A stretch of DNA of 64,000 nucleotides from CAIKNB01 sp964415965 (lineage in GTDB: Bacteria; Patescibacteriota; Patescibacteriia; 2-12-FULL-60-25), in assembly GCA_964415965.1 (NCBI GenBank), contig CAYQCK010000004.1:55749-119748 (forward strand), read 5' to 3'. The position numbers and the translations under genes are program-made. The notes beneath the pieces were generated by a model that was not told the DNA's origin, did not search any database, and saw only the letters and a list, made by a program, of their open reading frames with translations. Each line of letters starts with the position of its first letter. The stretch's first letter is position 1. This document shows positions 8,472 to 16,589 of this stretch, piece by piece.

Positions 8472-9368
8472 TTGGCTGGGAAAATCCGTCAGCTCGTTGC
8501 GCGGCCCCTTCGGGTCGCGGCTTGGTCATCCGGTGTATTGGCAGTCAGTGCGACGCCATGGGCAGAGGACTTCATCCGGACGTCGGACAATTGGGCGTTT
8601 AAAGTCATCGTCTGCCTGCTCGGCGGCTTGGCCGTCGCCGTGGCTTGGTTGGCGTTCCCGAAAGATTGGCTGGCTTGCGTCGAGGCCAACCTGATCACGC
8701 TCGGCCGTTTCTTGCTGTTTTGGGTCGGCATCTGCGCCCTCGTGAACTGGGGGGTGTACGCCGCCCATCTGTTCATCGTTTCGTCCGCCATTTGGGACGT
8801 CTTGGACGGCAAGGCGGAAGTCGCGCGGAAGGGGCGCGGACTCCCTCGCTCCAAGTTGATGCGCTGGGTCGGCAAGTGGCTGGATCCGTTGGTGGATAAG
8901 GCCACGGTCCTGCCGCTCCTCGCTATCTTCGCCGCCCACGGGATCGTGACCTTCTGGGCCGTCGGGCCGGTGATCGCGTTCGATGCCATCGGCACCTGCC
9001 TCCGCGAGCCGGTGACTACATTCTTCAGGCTCTTCGGCTATCCGTCGTCCATGCCGTGGCGCGCCCGCTTGGATGCGGAAATCGAGCTAAGCCTGAAGAA
9101 GGATGAGGAAGCCGCGGCCAACGAGAGGGCGAAGAAGAGCGAGTCCAAAGCCAACGCCATCGGCAAGGTCAAGGCGCTGGTCCAAGACCTCGGTCTCGAG
9201 GTCTGCATGCCCTTTTACATGGGATGGATCGCCGTCTCGCGGATACCCGATTACGTGTATTACGGCGCCGCCGTCCTGGGCGCTTTGAGCGTCGTCTCGC
9301 GCCGCCTTCCGCCGAACCGCTTCCTGGCTTGGTCGAATTCGTTCTTCAAGCACCAGGATGTCCTCTGA
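8472..9368 (+). CDS. CDP-alcohol phosphatidyltransferase-like membrane protein
   Basis: Start set at the TTG at 8472 because GGAGG (8462-8466) lies 5 nt before it; 298 residues. Several hydrophobic segments surround the CDP-alcohol signature: DVLDGKAEVAR at about 109-119 and GKWLDPLVDK at about 134-143. The family joins a CDP-activated lipid to an alcohol to make phospholipids (PgsA, PssA). The spacing is unusual: four residues rather than two between DG and AR, and fourteen rather than eight or nine between AR and the next G. A charged helix (about 200-225, Lys/Glu/Ala-rich) separates the last membrane segments. Activity is likely but the alcohol is unknown. Confidence 0.7.
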   Translation: MAGKIRQLVARPLRVAAWSSGVLAVSATPWAEDFIRTSDNWAFKVIVCLLGGLAVAVAWLAFPKDWLACVEANLITLGRFLLFWVGICALVNWGVYAAHLFIVSSAIWDVLDGKAEVARKGRGLPRSKLMRWVGKWLDPLVDKATVLPLLAIFAAHGIVTFWAVGPVIAFDAIGTCLREPVTTFFRLFGYPSSMPWRARLDAEIELSLKKDEEAAANERAKKSESKANAIGKVKALVQDLGLEVCMPFYMGWIAVSRIPDYVYYGAAVLGALSVVSRRLPPNRFLAWSNSFFKHQDVL

Positions 9369-9373
9369 TTCCC

Positions 9374-9400
9374 GCCCCGATTTTTATCGGGGCTTCTTTT
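9374..9400 (+). terminator. intrinsic terminator
   Basis: GCCCCGAT / ATCGGGGC stem, TTTT loop, then TTCTTTTA. Confidence 0.85.
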
Positions 9401-9457
9401 ATTCACATATTCACACCCTGTTGATGGATTGACGCCATCCCAAATCCGTGGGAGCCG

Positions 9458-9466
9458 TGGTATAAA
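9458..9466 (+). promoter_or_regulatory. extended -10 box of recQ
   Basis: TGG-TATAAA ends 7 nt before the recQ ATG (9474), which places the transcript start at or next to the start codon. Confidence 0.6.
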
Positions 9467-9473
9467 CACTTCC

Positions 9474-11309
9474 ATGCTTGAGCTGCTGAAAAGACATTTC
9501 GGATACGAAAAATTCCGACCTCTGCAGGCCGAGATAATCGGCCATTGCATGGCCGGCAAGGATTGCTTGGTCTTGATGCCGACCGGCGGCGGCAAATCGC
9601 TGTGCTACCAGCTTCCGGCGCTTAAGTTCCCGGGTCTGACTGTCGTAATCTCGCCGCTTATCGCGCTCATGAAGGACCAGGTCGACGCCTTGCGCGCCAA
9701 CGGCATCCCGGCCGCGTTCATCAACAGCAGCCTGACGCCGACCGAAATCATGCGCGTCGAAGACGAGGCGCGGCGCGGCAAGCTGAAGCTCCTGTATCTG
9801 GCTCCGGAGAGGCTCGCGATGTGGTCCGTCGCCCAATTCCTGCAGACGCTCGACATCAGCCTGTTCGCCGTCGACGAAGCGCATTGCATCTCCGAGTGGG
9901 GGCATGATTTCCGCCCCGAATACCGCAACCTGCACAGCCTGCGGCGCCTCTCGCCCAAGACGCCGATGATGGCGCTCACGGCCACGGCCAACCCGCGCGT
10001 CCGCGACGACATCGTGGCCCAGCTCCAGCTGGGGAGCGGCCACATCTTCCAATCCAGCTTCAATCGCGCCAACCTGACATATCGCGTCACGCCAAAGAAG
10101 AAGGCTTTCGACCAACTGCTCGGCGAGATCCGCGAGCGCCCTGGCGAATCCGCCATCATCTATTGCTTCTCGCGCAAAGGCACGGAGAAGGTCGCGGCTG
10201 ACCTGCGCGCCAACGGAGTCAATGCTGCCGCCTATCACGCTGGTTTGTCCGCGGCCGAGCGTTCGCGCGTCCAGGAGGGATTCATCCGCGACCGCGTGCC
10301 GGTCATCGCCGCGACCATCGCTTTCGGCATGGGCATCGACAAGCCCGACGTCCGCTTGGTCGTCCATCTGGATCTGCCGAAATCCATCGAAGGTTATTAC
10401 CAGGAGACCGGCCGCGCGGGTCGCGACGGTTTGCCGAGCGACTGTCTGCTGTTCTATTCCGCCGGCGACCGCTTCAAGCACGAATATTTCATCCGCGAGA
10501 TGGGGGACGAGGCCGAGAAGGCGCGCGCCCGCCGCCAGCTCCAGGACATCACGACCTACGCCGAGATGCGGGGATGCCGGCGCGAATATCTCCTGACCTA
10601 TTTCGGCGAGGAGTGGACGGAGAACAACTGCGGCGCTTGCGACTTCTGCCTGCCGCCGCGTGTGCGCCAGCCGGCCAAGTCCGTATCCGACGCCGCGGAT
10701 TTCGACGGCGAGCTCTTCGAGGAGCTTCGCGCCCTGCGTCGCGAGCTGGCCGAGCAGCGCGGCGTCCCGCCGTACGTCATCTTCGGCGACAAGACGCTCC
10801 AGGAGATGGCGCGGAACTTCCCGCAGAGCCTCGACAGCCTCGCGAACGTCTTCGGCGTCGGCAAAGAGAAGCTGGCCCAATACGGCGGCCGTTTCCTGCG
10901 CGTCATCTGCGAATACGCCGAGTCCAAAGGCATCGAAGAGCACGTGCCCACGACCACGGTCTTCAAGTCCAAGCCGAAACCGACGGTGAAACGCGCCATC
11001 TCCGAAACCGTCTTCGCCACGGTCCAGCTGTTCCAGGGCAAAAAATCCCTGGAGCAGATAGCGCTCCAACGCAAACTGGCCGTGGGCACCGTCCTCCAGC
11101 ATCTCGAAGAGGCCCAGCAGCGCGGTATGGAGCTGGATGTTTCCCGGGTGGATTTCCCGGAGGGCCGGTTGAAGACGATCGCCGCCGCATTCCGGAAGGC
11201 CGGTACCGGCATGATCGTCCCGGTTCGCGCCATCCTCGGCGAGTCGTACGGCTATGACGAGCTGCGTCTCGCCCGCATCCTAATAAAAGCCGGAAGGAAC
11301 GGCGGTTGA
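9474..11309 (+). CDS. recQ: ATP-dependent DNA helicase RecQ
   Basis: A 611-residue superfamily 2 helicase that unwinds DNA 3' to 5' in recombination and fork repair. Walker A MPTGGGKS is at residues 35-42, DEAH at 134-137, and motif VI QETGRAGRDG at about 310-319. The zinc-binding cysteines are C368, C386, C389 and C392. The protein passes almost directly from the zinc domain to an HRDC-like domain (412-485), so the usual RQC winged helix seems to be missing. A C-terminal helix-turn-helix domain (about 510-608) follows. No Shine-Dalgarno; the -10 box abuts the start. Call is firm. Confidence 0.92.
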   Translation: MLELLKRHFGYEKFRPLQAEIIGHCMAGKDCLVLMPTGGGKSLCYQLPALKFPGLTVVISPLIALMKDQVDALRANGIPAAFINSSLTPTEIMRVEDEARRGKLKLLYLAPERLAMWSVAQFLQTLDISLFAVDEAHCISEWGHDFRPEYRNLHSLRRLSPKTPMMALTATANPRVRDDIVAQLQLGSGHIFQSSFNRANLTYRVTPKKKAFDQLLGEIRERPGESAIIYCFSRKGTEKVAADLRANGVNAAAYHAGLSAAERSRVQEGFIRDRVPVIAATIAFGMGIDKPDVRLVVHLDLPKSIEGYYQETGRAGRDGLPSDCLLFYSAGDRFKHEYFIREMGDEAEKARARRQLQDITTYAEMRGCRREYLLTYFGEEWTENNCGACDFCLPPRVRQPAKSVSDAADFDGELFEELRALRRELAEQRGVPPYVIFGDKTLQEMARNFPQSLDSLANVFGVGKEKLAQYGGRFLRVICEYAESKGIEEHVPTTTVFKSKPKPTVKRAISETVFATVQLFQGKKSLEQIALQRKLAVGTVLQHLEEAQQRGMELDVSRVDFPEGRLKTIAAAFRKAGTGMIVPVRAILGESYGYDELRLARILIKAGRNGG

Positions 11310-11327
11310 GTGGAGGCTGTCCAAATG

Positions 11328-11357
11328 AATGACCCGCGAAGTATTTCGCGGGTCATT
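11328..11357. terminator. hairpin between converging genes
   Basis: AATGACCCGCGAA / TTCGCGGGTCATT, a 13-bp stem with a 4-nt loop. There is no clear T-run on either side, so its terminator role is likely but not certain. Confidence 0.6.
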
Positions 11358-11361
11358 AAGT

Positions 11362-11916
11362 TCAAGTCAGGTGCGTTCGCCGGGCGCGCACGGCTTGGAC
11401 GATGGTCTCGATGCGCGCCATGGCACCGATACCGGTGTCGCCGCAGGCCAGGCGTTTCTCGATCGGCTCGACGAGCGTGAGCCTGTCGCCGTACCAACGC
11501 TTTAGCTTGGCGATGTGTTCAGCGCACGCCGGGTGCCGCCACATGTGCGTGTTCATGGCCGGAGCGATGATGATGGGTTTCTCGTTTCCCCAAGCCCGCA
11601 CCGTGCAGGTCAGGAGGTTGTCAGCCAGACCGTTCGCCATTTTAGCCAGCGTGTTGGCCGTGAGCGGAGCGATGACGAGGATGTCGGCCCACTTGCGTAG
11701 CTCGATGTGCGGCACGGGCTGGTCTTTGGTGTAGACCACGCCCGGCCACTCGTCTTCCTCGGACCAAGTCCTGCAGCTGACCGTCTCCGGATTCCAGAAG
11801 TACAGCGCCGGGCGGGTCGTCACGATCTGGACTTCACCGATGTCAGCGAGACCTTCCGCCAACCGTGGAGTGAGTGTAGCCGCGACCGAACCCGTGACTC
11901 CGAGCAGGATATTCAT
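11362..11916 (-). CDS. coaC: phosphopantothenoylcysteine decarboxylase (stand-alone CoaC)
   Basis: A 184-residue flavoprotein that decarboxylates phosphopantothenoylcysteine in coenzyme A synthesis. Seen: GVTGSVAA near the N-terminus (FMN binding), the PAMNTHMW motif, and LACGDTGIGAM, the substrate clamp with its cysteine. The start ATG overlaps the stop of coaB (ATGA) and has GGGAGG upstream. In most bacteria CoaB and CoaC are one fused protein (Dfp, CoaC first); here they are two genes in the order coaB-coaC. Together with coaB it gives two consecutive CoA steps. Confidence 0.88.
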   Translation of the reverse strand: MNILLGVTGSVAATLTPRLAEGLADIGEVQIVTTRPALYFWNPETVSCRTWSEEDEWPGVVYTKDQPVPHIELRKWADILVIAPLTANTLAKMANGLADNLLTCTVRAWGNEKPIIIAPAMNTHMWRHPACAEHIAKLKRWYGDRLTLVEPIEKRLACGDTGIGAMARIETIVQAVRARRTHLT

Positions 11917-12587
11917 GACAACCTCCCGAGCAGTGCGAACGGAAGCGTTTTGCGCGTCACGCGTTCCGCTTGGTCGTCCGCGCCGATGATGTATGCGTAT
12001 TCCTTGGCCCATTCAAGGCAGTTGGCCACGATGATGTCCGCTTCCGAGTCCCGTCGGCTTTTCCGCGCGATGGCGATGAGCTCCTCGTCGGTGATGCCGA
12101 CCTGGAGCTTGAATTTGACGAGCTGTCCCTTGAATCCCCAAGGCGAACGAATCTTGTCCACCAACTTGGCGGTCGGCACGAGCTTGAGCCACAAGGCTCC
12201 ATGGTTCGAGCCGATCTTCGCGTCGTTCGCGACCTCGGCCGTCGGCTGTTCGCCGTCCATGACCGACGCGACCCGGTAATCGCTGACCGCGGCCGAATGG
12301 ATCACGCTGTCGAATTCACCGGAGGTGATTTCGTGTTCCAGCTGTTCCGCCAGTTCATCGAACGTACGGAACCTGCGGAGCGTGATTTGGTTGCGGATAC
12401 GCCTCGGGTCGCGGAACACTTGTCCCGTGACGCCAGACTCGTGCGATGTCAGGATCGTCACTTTATGGCCCAGGCTGGCCGCGACCCTGGCGATCTCGAT
12501 GCCCGTCCGTCCCTTGAAGATGTTGGAGATGACGCGGACCTGGTCGATCTGGACGCAGGTCGAACCGGCAGTGACGAGGATATTCAT
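11913..12587 (-). CDS. coaB: phosphopantothenate-cysteine ligase (stand-alone CoaB)
   Basis: A 224-residue protein that joins cysteine to phosphopantothenate. It begins NILVTAGSTCVQIDQVRVISN, a match to the start of the CoaB domain (split: NILVTAGSTCVQID, QVRVISN), with HSAAVSDYRV in the middle and KLVDKIR, the conserved lysine-containing segment, near residue 140. RBS AAGGAGC. It follows the NRDE gene by 1 nt and overlaps coaC by 4 nt, so all three are one operon, probably read from the promoter next to the palindrome at 13417. Confidence 0.85.
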   Translation of the reverse strand: MNILVTAGSTCVQIDQVRVISNIFKGRTGIEIARVAASLGHKVTILTSHESGVTGQVFRDPRRIRNQITLRRFRTFDELAEQLEHEITSGEFDSVIHSAAVSDYRVASVMDGEQPTAEVANDAKIGSNHGALWLKLVPTAKLVDKIRSPWGFKGQLVKFKLQVGITDEELIAIARKSRRDSEADIIVANCLEWAKEYAYIIGADDQAERVTRKTLPFALLGRLS

Positions 12588-12588
12588 G

Positions 12589-13353
12589 TCAGCTCCTTCC
12601 CCTTTGGATATCGATGGTGATGCATTCCCCGAACGGTTTTCCGCAAGCCGGCCCTTCCCGGCTCCACGTCTCGAACTTCGACCATTCGCGATCCGCCCTG
12701 ACGATCATGGACAAAATCGTCTTATGGAATTCCCTCGGGTCATGCACGCAGGCCGCGGCTTCGGGCGTTCCGTCGCCATGGAAGTTGAGCAGGGCGTCGA
12801 GCTCTCCCGGTTCGGGAGAACCGATGCTTCGCCACCGGCGCATGATTCCGCGCGCCCGCGGAGCATGGGTCGGCCCATGGCCATAACCTGTGATGATATG
12901 CACGCCGGAACCCAATGTGCAGATTCCGGCGCAGACTTCGGTGTAGACGACCAAGTAACAGTCGTCGCCATCTGCCAGCACCAGGTTGAATCCGTTGTAT
13001 CTCGGCGGTGGGCTGAAGAACCCGATATCGCGGTCATCGAGATGTCCGTCCAGCCAGTCTTTGGCCGACCTGGCGGATGGATGCCGCAGGGCATTAGCCA
13101 GCAGTCGGCCGCGAGATCCCAGGCCTTTCTTGTGAGGCGTTCCGTCGAGGTTAGTCAAAGCGGCGAATACTCCGTAACGGTTCACGCCAATCCACGTCCC
13201 TCCGAGCACCAGGTCCCGTGGCGCAAAGATCTTCGGATCGTCTGTCCAGAACTTCGGAGCCGCTGACGGGCGTTGGGGGTGCTCGTCGCGGTTCGAGGCC
13301 ACGACCAGCGGGTATTCCTCGAAGACATCCTTCATCACGATGAGCGTACACAT
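12589..13353 (-). CDS. NRDE/TANGO2 family protein
   Basis: A 254-residue protein starting MCTLIV and carrying the diagnostic NRDE box (VVASNRDEHPQRPS, about residues 17-30) and GGTWIGVNRYG (about 51-61). The family is an Ntn-hydrolase-like fold with Cys2 as the likely nucleophile; in eukaryotes TANGO2 is tied to coenzyme A and haem or lipid homeostasis. Here it is the first gene of an operon with coaB and coaC, which fits a link with coenzyme A. RBS AAAGAGG. The family is clear, the reaction is unknown. Confidence 0.8.
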   Translation of the reverse strand: MCTLIVMKDVFEEYPLVVASNRDEHPQRPSAAPKFWTDDPKIFAPRDLVLGGTWIGVNRYGVFAALTNLDGTPHKKGLGSRGRLLANALRHPSARSAKDWLDGHLDDRDIGFFSPPPRYNGFNLVLADGDDCYLVVYTEVCAGICTLGSGVHIITGYGHGPTHAPRARGIMRRWRSIGSPEPGELDALLNFHGDGTPEAAACVHDPREFHKTILSMIVRADREWSKFETWSREGPACGKPFGECITIDIQRGRS

Positions 13354-13402
13354 GTTTGCCTCTTTTTGAAGGTACGTCTCAAGGCTAATCCAGTCGCCAA
13401 AT

Positions 13403-13408
13403 ATTTAT
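13403..13408 (-). promoter_or_regulatory. -10 box of the NRDE-coaBC operon
   Basis: TATAAA on the minus strand, about 50 nt before the NRDE start; the palindrome at 13417-13434 falls between it and the expected -35 region. Confidence 0.5.
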
Positions 13409-13416
13409 AATAACTA

Positions 13417-13434
13417 TTCATAACCGATTATGAA
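13417..13434. promoter_or_regulatory. perfect palindromic operator candidate
   Basis: TTCATAA-CCGA-TTATGAA, two perfect 7-bp arms. It sits in the divergent region between the NRDE-coaBC operon and a TrmB-like gene and overlaps the NRDE promoter spacer. It is a good candidate binding site for that regulator. Confidence 0.65.
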
Positions 13435-13482
13435 CACTTGTAAAATGGCTAGAAAAATCGGCCTTATTATTTCAATCCAATG

Positions 13483-13510
13483 TTGACATTGGCTGAAATG
13501 GGGCTATATT
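13483..13510 (+). promoter_or_regulatory. promoter of second TrmB-like gene
   Basis: TTGACA, 16-nt spacer, TATATT; the ATG is 8 nt further on, so the mRNA would have at most a 1-2 nt leader. Confidence 0.8.
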
Positions 13511-13518
13511 AAGGCTAT

Positions 13519-14307
13519 ATGCAGGATATCGGCTCGATCCTCTCCGAACTTGGTCTGACGCAGACCGAAGTCGCGGTGTATTTGGCTGGCTTGGCGCGTC
13601 CTTCCGTCGGCGTGCACGAGATCGTGACCGTGACGCGCATCAAACGCCCGACCGTGTATCACGCCATCGAGACGCTGATGCAAAAAGGCCTTGTCTCCAA
13701 GCACGGCACGGCGCGCCGTCTGGAGTTCGTCATGACCAAGCCGCGCCAATTTGAACATCTGGTCGACCGCGAAATCGGACGGCTGCAGGAGCAGAAGCAG
13801 AAAATACTTTCCGCGCTCCCGTTTCTCGAGGCGCGTCTGTCCTCCGAGGCCGGCAATGGCGTCAAAGTCTCACAGTTCGACGGCATCGATGGCGTGAAGG
13901 CGGTCGTCGAGGAGGCTCTCTACTGCAAATCGCGCCACTGGGACATCCTGGCGCCGCGTAAGAATTTCTTTTCCGAATTCGATCCGGTTTACCGAAAATA
14001 TTTCCTGCGGACCAGGGAACAGCGCGGCATCGTCGCGCGTTCGCTTTGGGAAAAAGGCACGGCCGAACACGACCGGCTTTTGACCGCCGACGAGATACGG
14101 CGGCGTAACCCGCGGTATCTGCCGGAGTCTCTCCATGGCAAGTTCGCATCAGTCGTGATCCTGTTCGACGATAAGGCGGCCATCATCACTTCGCTCGAGA
14201 CTCATTCCGCCATCCTTATCGAATCGGAGGAGGTAAAAAACCTCCTCGCGACCATGTTCGAAGGTTTGTGGTCTTTTGCCGTCCCTTACGGCACAAAGGA
14301 TGTTTGA
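13519..14307 (+). CDS. TrmB-family transcriptional regulator
   Basis: A 262-residue paralogue of the regulator at 4998. The winged helix spans about residues 1-70 (LGLTQTEVAVYLAGL, then RPTVYHAIETLMQKGLV), a helical linker runs to about 105, and a sensor-like C-terminal domain carries ALYCKSRHWDILAPRKNFF. The promoter sits so close that the transcript is leaderless; there is no Shine-Dalgarno. It is divergent from NRDE-coaBC with a perfect palindrome between them, so control of coenzyme A genes is a reasonable inference. The ligand is unknown. Confidence 0.82.
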   Translation: MQDIGSILSELGLTQTEVAVYLAGLARPSVGVHEIVTVTRIKRPTVYHAIETLMQKGLVSKHGTARRLEFVMTKPRQFEHLVDREIGRLQEQKQKILSALPFLEARLSSEAGNGVKVSQFDGIDGVKAVVEEALYCKSRHWDILAPRKNFFSEFDPVYRKYFLRTREQRGIVARSLWEKGTAEHDRLLTADEIRRRNPRYLPESLHGKFASVVILFDDKAAIITSLETHSAILIESEEVKNLLATMFEGLWSFAVPYGTKDV

Positions 14308-14319
14308 ATGTTTTAGAGG

Positions 14320-14328
14320 TGTTATAAT
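14320..14328 (+). promoter_or_regulatory. extended -10 promoter of arfB
   Basis: TGT-TATAAT, a consensus extended -10; the base seven positions downstream is the A of the arfB ATG. Confidence 0.8.
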
Positions 14329-14334
14329 TTCCGC

Positions 14335-14784
14335 ATGAAAAACCCCTTCGAAGGCCTGTCGGCCCCCGCAATCGAGGCGTCTGACCCGCCGCGGCGCGTG
14401 CCTGAATCCGAACTTCGGATAGAATTCGTGCGTTCATCCGGACCTGGCGGGCAAAAGGTCAACAAGACTTCGAGCAAAGCCGTCTTGCGTTGGGATGTGG
14501 ATTCGTCGTCCGCCTTCACTCCGGAGGAAAAAGCCGTCATCAAGGAAAAGTTGGCCAACCGCATCAACAAAGCGGGGGAGTTGTATCTGGATTCCGACAC
14601 CCAGCGTTCCCAGCACCAGAACCGGGCGAATGTCGTGGACTTGCTCGATCGCCTCATCGCCGAAGTCCTCGCCCCTCAAGCCGAGCGTAAACCAACGCAA
14701 CCGTCCCGCGGCGCCAAAGAGCGCCGCCTCGAAGACAAAAAACGCCAAGCGCTCAAGAAACAGTCGCGCCGCGAAGAGTGGTGA
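14335..14784 (+). CDS. arfB: peptidyl-tRNA hydrolase ArfB-like (RF-1 domain)
   Basis: A 149-residue protein with the GGQ motif at residues 38-40 inside RSSGPGGQKVNKTSS, the signature of the RF-1 catalytic domain. It lacks the codon-reading domains of RF1 and RF2 and ends in a long Lys/Arg-rich tail (about 115-149), as in ArfB/YaeJ, which frees stalled ribosomes by inserting that tail in the empty mRNA channel. The transcript appears leaderless (consensus -10 box 7 nt upstream). It lies downstream of the TrmB-like gene in the same direction but has its own promoter. Confidence 0.88.
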   Translation: MKNPFEGLSAPAIEASDPPRRVPESELRIEFVRSSGPGGQKVNKTSSKAVLRWDVDSSSAFTPEEKAVIKEKLANRINKAGELYLDSDTQRSQHQNRANVVDLLDRLIAEVLAPQAERKPTQPSRGAKERRLEDKKRQALKKQSRREEW

Positions 14785-14808
14785 TGCCTGTCGACGCTTT
14801 TTAAGCTC

Positions 14809-16227
14809 TCATTCCACAGCAGCCGCCAAGCCGGCGCGGGCATGGTATTGCTGAGGCAACTTCGGCGGACGTCGGTGCACAATCAGCGAATTCAGTCGCC
14901 GCAGGAATTCAGTGATTTCTTTCTTCGCGATTTTCTTGGATGCCTCCAGGAGTTTCCCGTCAGGACCCGTGCGTTCATGGAGTAGGCTGTAGGTGTCGTT
15001 CAAGGCCTTGAACGCGTGTCCTTCCTTGACCCTGGGCGGAAGGTCTTTCGCCTGGGCCGGATCCATCTTGCCTTCCAGGAAGGCTAGGTGGTTTTTAATT
15101 TCATCGAACAGCGCTTTCAGGCCGTTGACCGCCTCATCGTCCAGGAACCAGTCTTCGTGGATTTCGGCGATCTCCATCGGATAGGAGTGGTAGGGGTCGA
15201 CCGGCACGTTCGTCGGCTGGCTGCGCCCATCCGGCCCTGGGATATTCACCGTGCGGGAATATCCGTTCGAATAGCCGTTGTCGATGCCGCTGAATGTCTG
15301 TGTCGCCGGATCGTAGAACAGGTTATTCAGATGCCTGTCGGTCGAGTTGATGAGGTAGTCCATGCACGCCAGCCGCATGAAGGATTTTGCGCCAGGGTGC
15401 GCCGGGCCTTTTTCGAGCAAGGCCACGACATCTTCGTAGGTTGGGGGTCCGCCCGGAGCCGCTTCCTGGACCGTCGCCAAGGTCCCGTTTTCTTCGCGGA
15501 GCGCGGTATTCGGGATGACGCCCAAGCCGGTCAGCCGGTCGATGGCGCTGGCCGCATATTCCGCCCGGGACGCGTGTCCTGGGTCGATGCTGCGCAACCC
15601 GACCTCGGCCGGATTGAGCGGCATCTCATGCGGTTGGATGCCGTAATGGTCCGCCAGCTCCAGGCGCGTAAGGTCGTCGAGCCCCGCTCGGGCTTCGAGA
15701 TGGTTCAGCAGTTCGTTCGATTTCCTGCCATGGAACGGCTTGTATTCGGTCTGCATGACGCCGTTCGCGTCCAGTGACTTGATTACGCGATAGGGGCGAT
15801 TGTTGCCGTTACGCGGATCCGCCATCAGGATGAGGTCGAGTTCGCCGTTTTGCGGTTTGAGGTAAGCCCGGACGGTTTCGCCGAATTCGGTCTCGACCGT
15901 TATGGCTTCCGTCGCGTTGACGCCCGGTTCGCCCACTTCTCGGCGGTCGGTTATGGGGCTGTTGCGCAGGGCTTCCATCACGCGCGCGTTCTGGGGCCCG
16001 TCTTCCGATTCGGTCTCGATGTTGCGCAGAATCATGCGCTGATTGAGCGCTTCGTCGATCCCGGCCGCCAAATTCCAAAGCCGCGCTTCCTCGTGGCGGC
16101 GCGAGGCTTCCTCCTGGGGCAGCATGACGTCCGTTTCGGGCCGGTTTTTCCGCCGTTCCTTTTTCCGGCTTTCGCTCGCCGTTCCTTTTTCCGGCGCTGG
16201 CGCCAGGGATGGGATATCGGGGTTCAT
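14809..16227 (-). CDS. PI3K/HipA-like kinase-fold protein
   Basis: A 472-residue protein starting at 16227, 7 nt after the upstream stop, so translation is probably coupled. The catalytic-looking core is DYLINSTDRHLNN at residues 290-302 followed by GIDNG at 314-318; this D-x(5)-DRHxxN plus DN pattern is that of the PI3/PI4-kinase and HipA-type folds. The N-terminal 45 residues are charged and disordered. Target could be a protein, lipid or small molecule; nothing here decides it. It forms a two-gene operon with the small gene at 16235. Confidence 0.65.
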   Translation of the reverse strand: MNPDIPSLAPAPEKGTASESRKKERRKNRPETDVMLPQEEASRRHEEARLWNLAAGIDEALNQRMILRNIETESEDGPQNARVMEALRNSPITDRREVGEPGVNATEAITVETEFGETVRAYLKPQNGELDLILMADPRNGNNRPYRVIKSLDANGVMQTEYKPFHGRKSNELLNHLEARAGLDDLTRLELADHYGIQPHEMPLNPAEVGLRSIDPGHASRAEYAASAIDRLTGLGVIPNTALREENGTLATVQEAAPGGPPTYEDVVALLEKGPAHPGAKSFMRLACMDYLINSTDRHLNNLFYDPATQTFSGIDNGYSNGYSRTVNIPGPDGRSQPTNVPVDPYHSYPMEIAEIHEDWFLDDEAVNGLKALFDEIKNHLAFLEGKMDPAQAKDLPPRVKEGHAFKALNDTYSLLHERTGPDGKLLEASKKIAKKEITEFLRRLNSLIVHRRPPKLPQQYHARAGLAAAVE

Positions 16228-16234
16228 AGCGGAG

Positions 16235-16504
16235 TCAGGAGGATTTTTCCGGCGAAGTCCTGAAGCGCCAGGGGCCGTTGCTGGCTTCGAGCAGGCACTC
16301 CAAAAAGAGCTCGCCGTCATCCGGCATGACCTGGCCTGTGTGCGTCAGGTTGCGGACGCCGAAATGCTTCAGGTGTCCGCGGACCGCATCCGGCAAAAGC
16401 GAGAGGTCGGCGGAACCGTCCGGTTCAAGCGTGATCGCCGCCGGTTCGGATTCGCGGCCGTCCTTCCCGGCCATGAAGAAGTAGACTTTGGATGGTTCCG
16501 CCAT
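16235..16504 (-). CDS. small protein upstream of the kinase, unknown
   Basis: An 89-residue protein starting at the ATG at 16504. No family is recognised. It reads as a small beta-rich domain (VYFFMAGKDGRES, AAITLEPDGSADLS) with no membrane segment or cysteine cluster. It shares a promoter and transcript with the PI3K/HipA-like kinase, so it may be a partner or antitoxin-like inhibitor; that is only inference from gene order. Confidence 0.55.
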   Translation of the reverse strand: MAEPSKVYFFMAGKDGRESEPAAITLEPDGSADLSLLPDAVRGHLKHFGVRNLTHTGQVMPDDGELFLECLLEASNGPWRFRTSPEKSS

Positions 16505-16512
16505 ATGCCGCC

Positions 16513-16541
16513 AGTGTATGCAGATGCGGGTCAATCGTCAA
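16513..16541 (-). promoter_or_regulatory. promoter of the kinase operon
   Basis: On the minus strand TTGACG, a 17-nt spacer and TACACT, ending 8 nt before the ATG at 16504; near-leaderless. Confidence 0.75.
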
Positions 16542-16589
16542 AATTAAAGAGCCGACGCTTTTGGCGTCGGCTTCAAGTCTCCGGCTGGG

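Noticed and set aside
9411..11102. Antisense open frame of 563 codons opposite recQ
   Set aside because: recQ has all helicase motifs; the opposite frame is a composition artefact.
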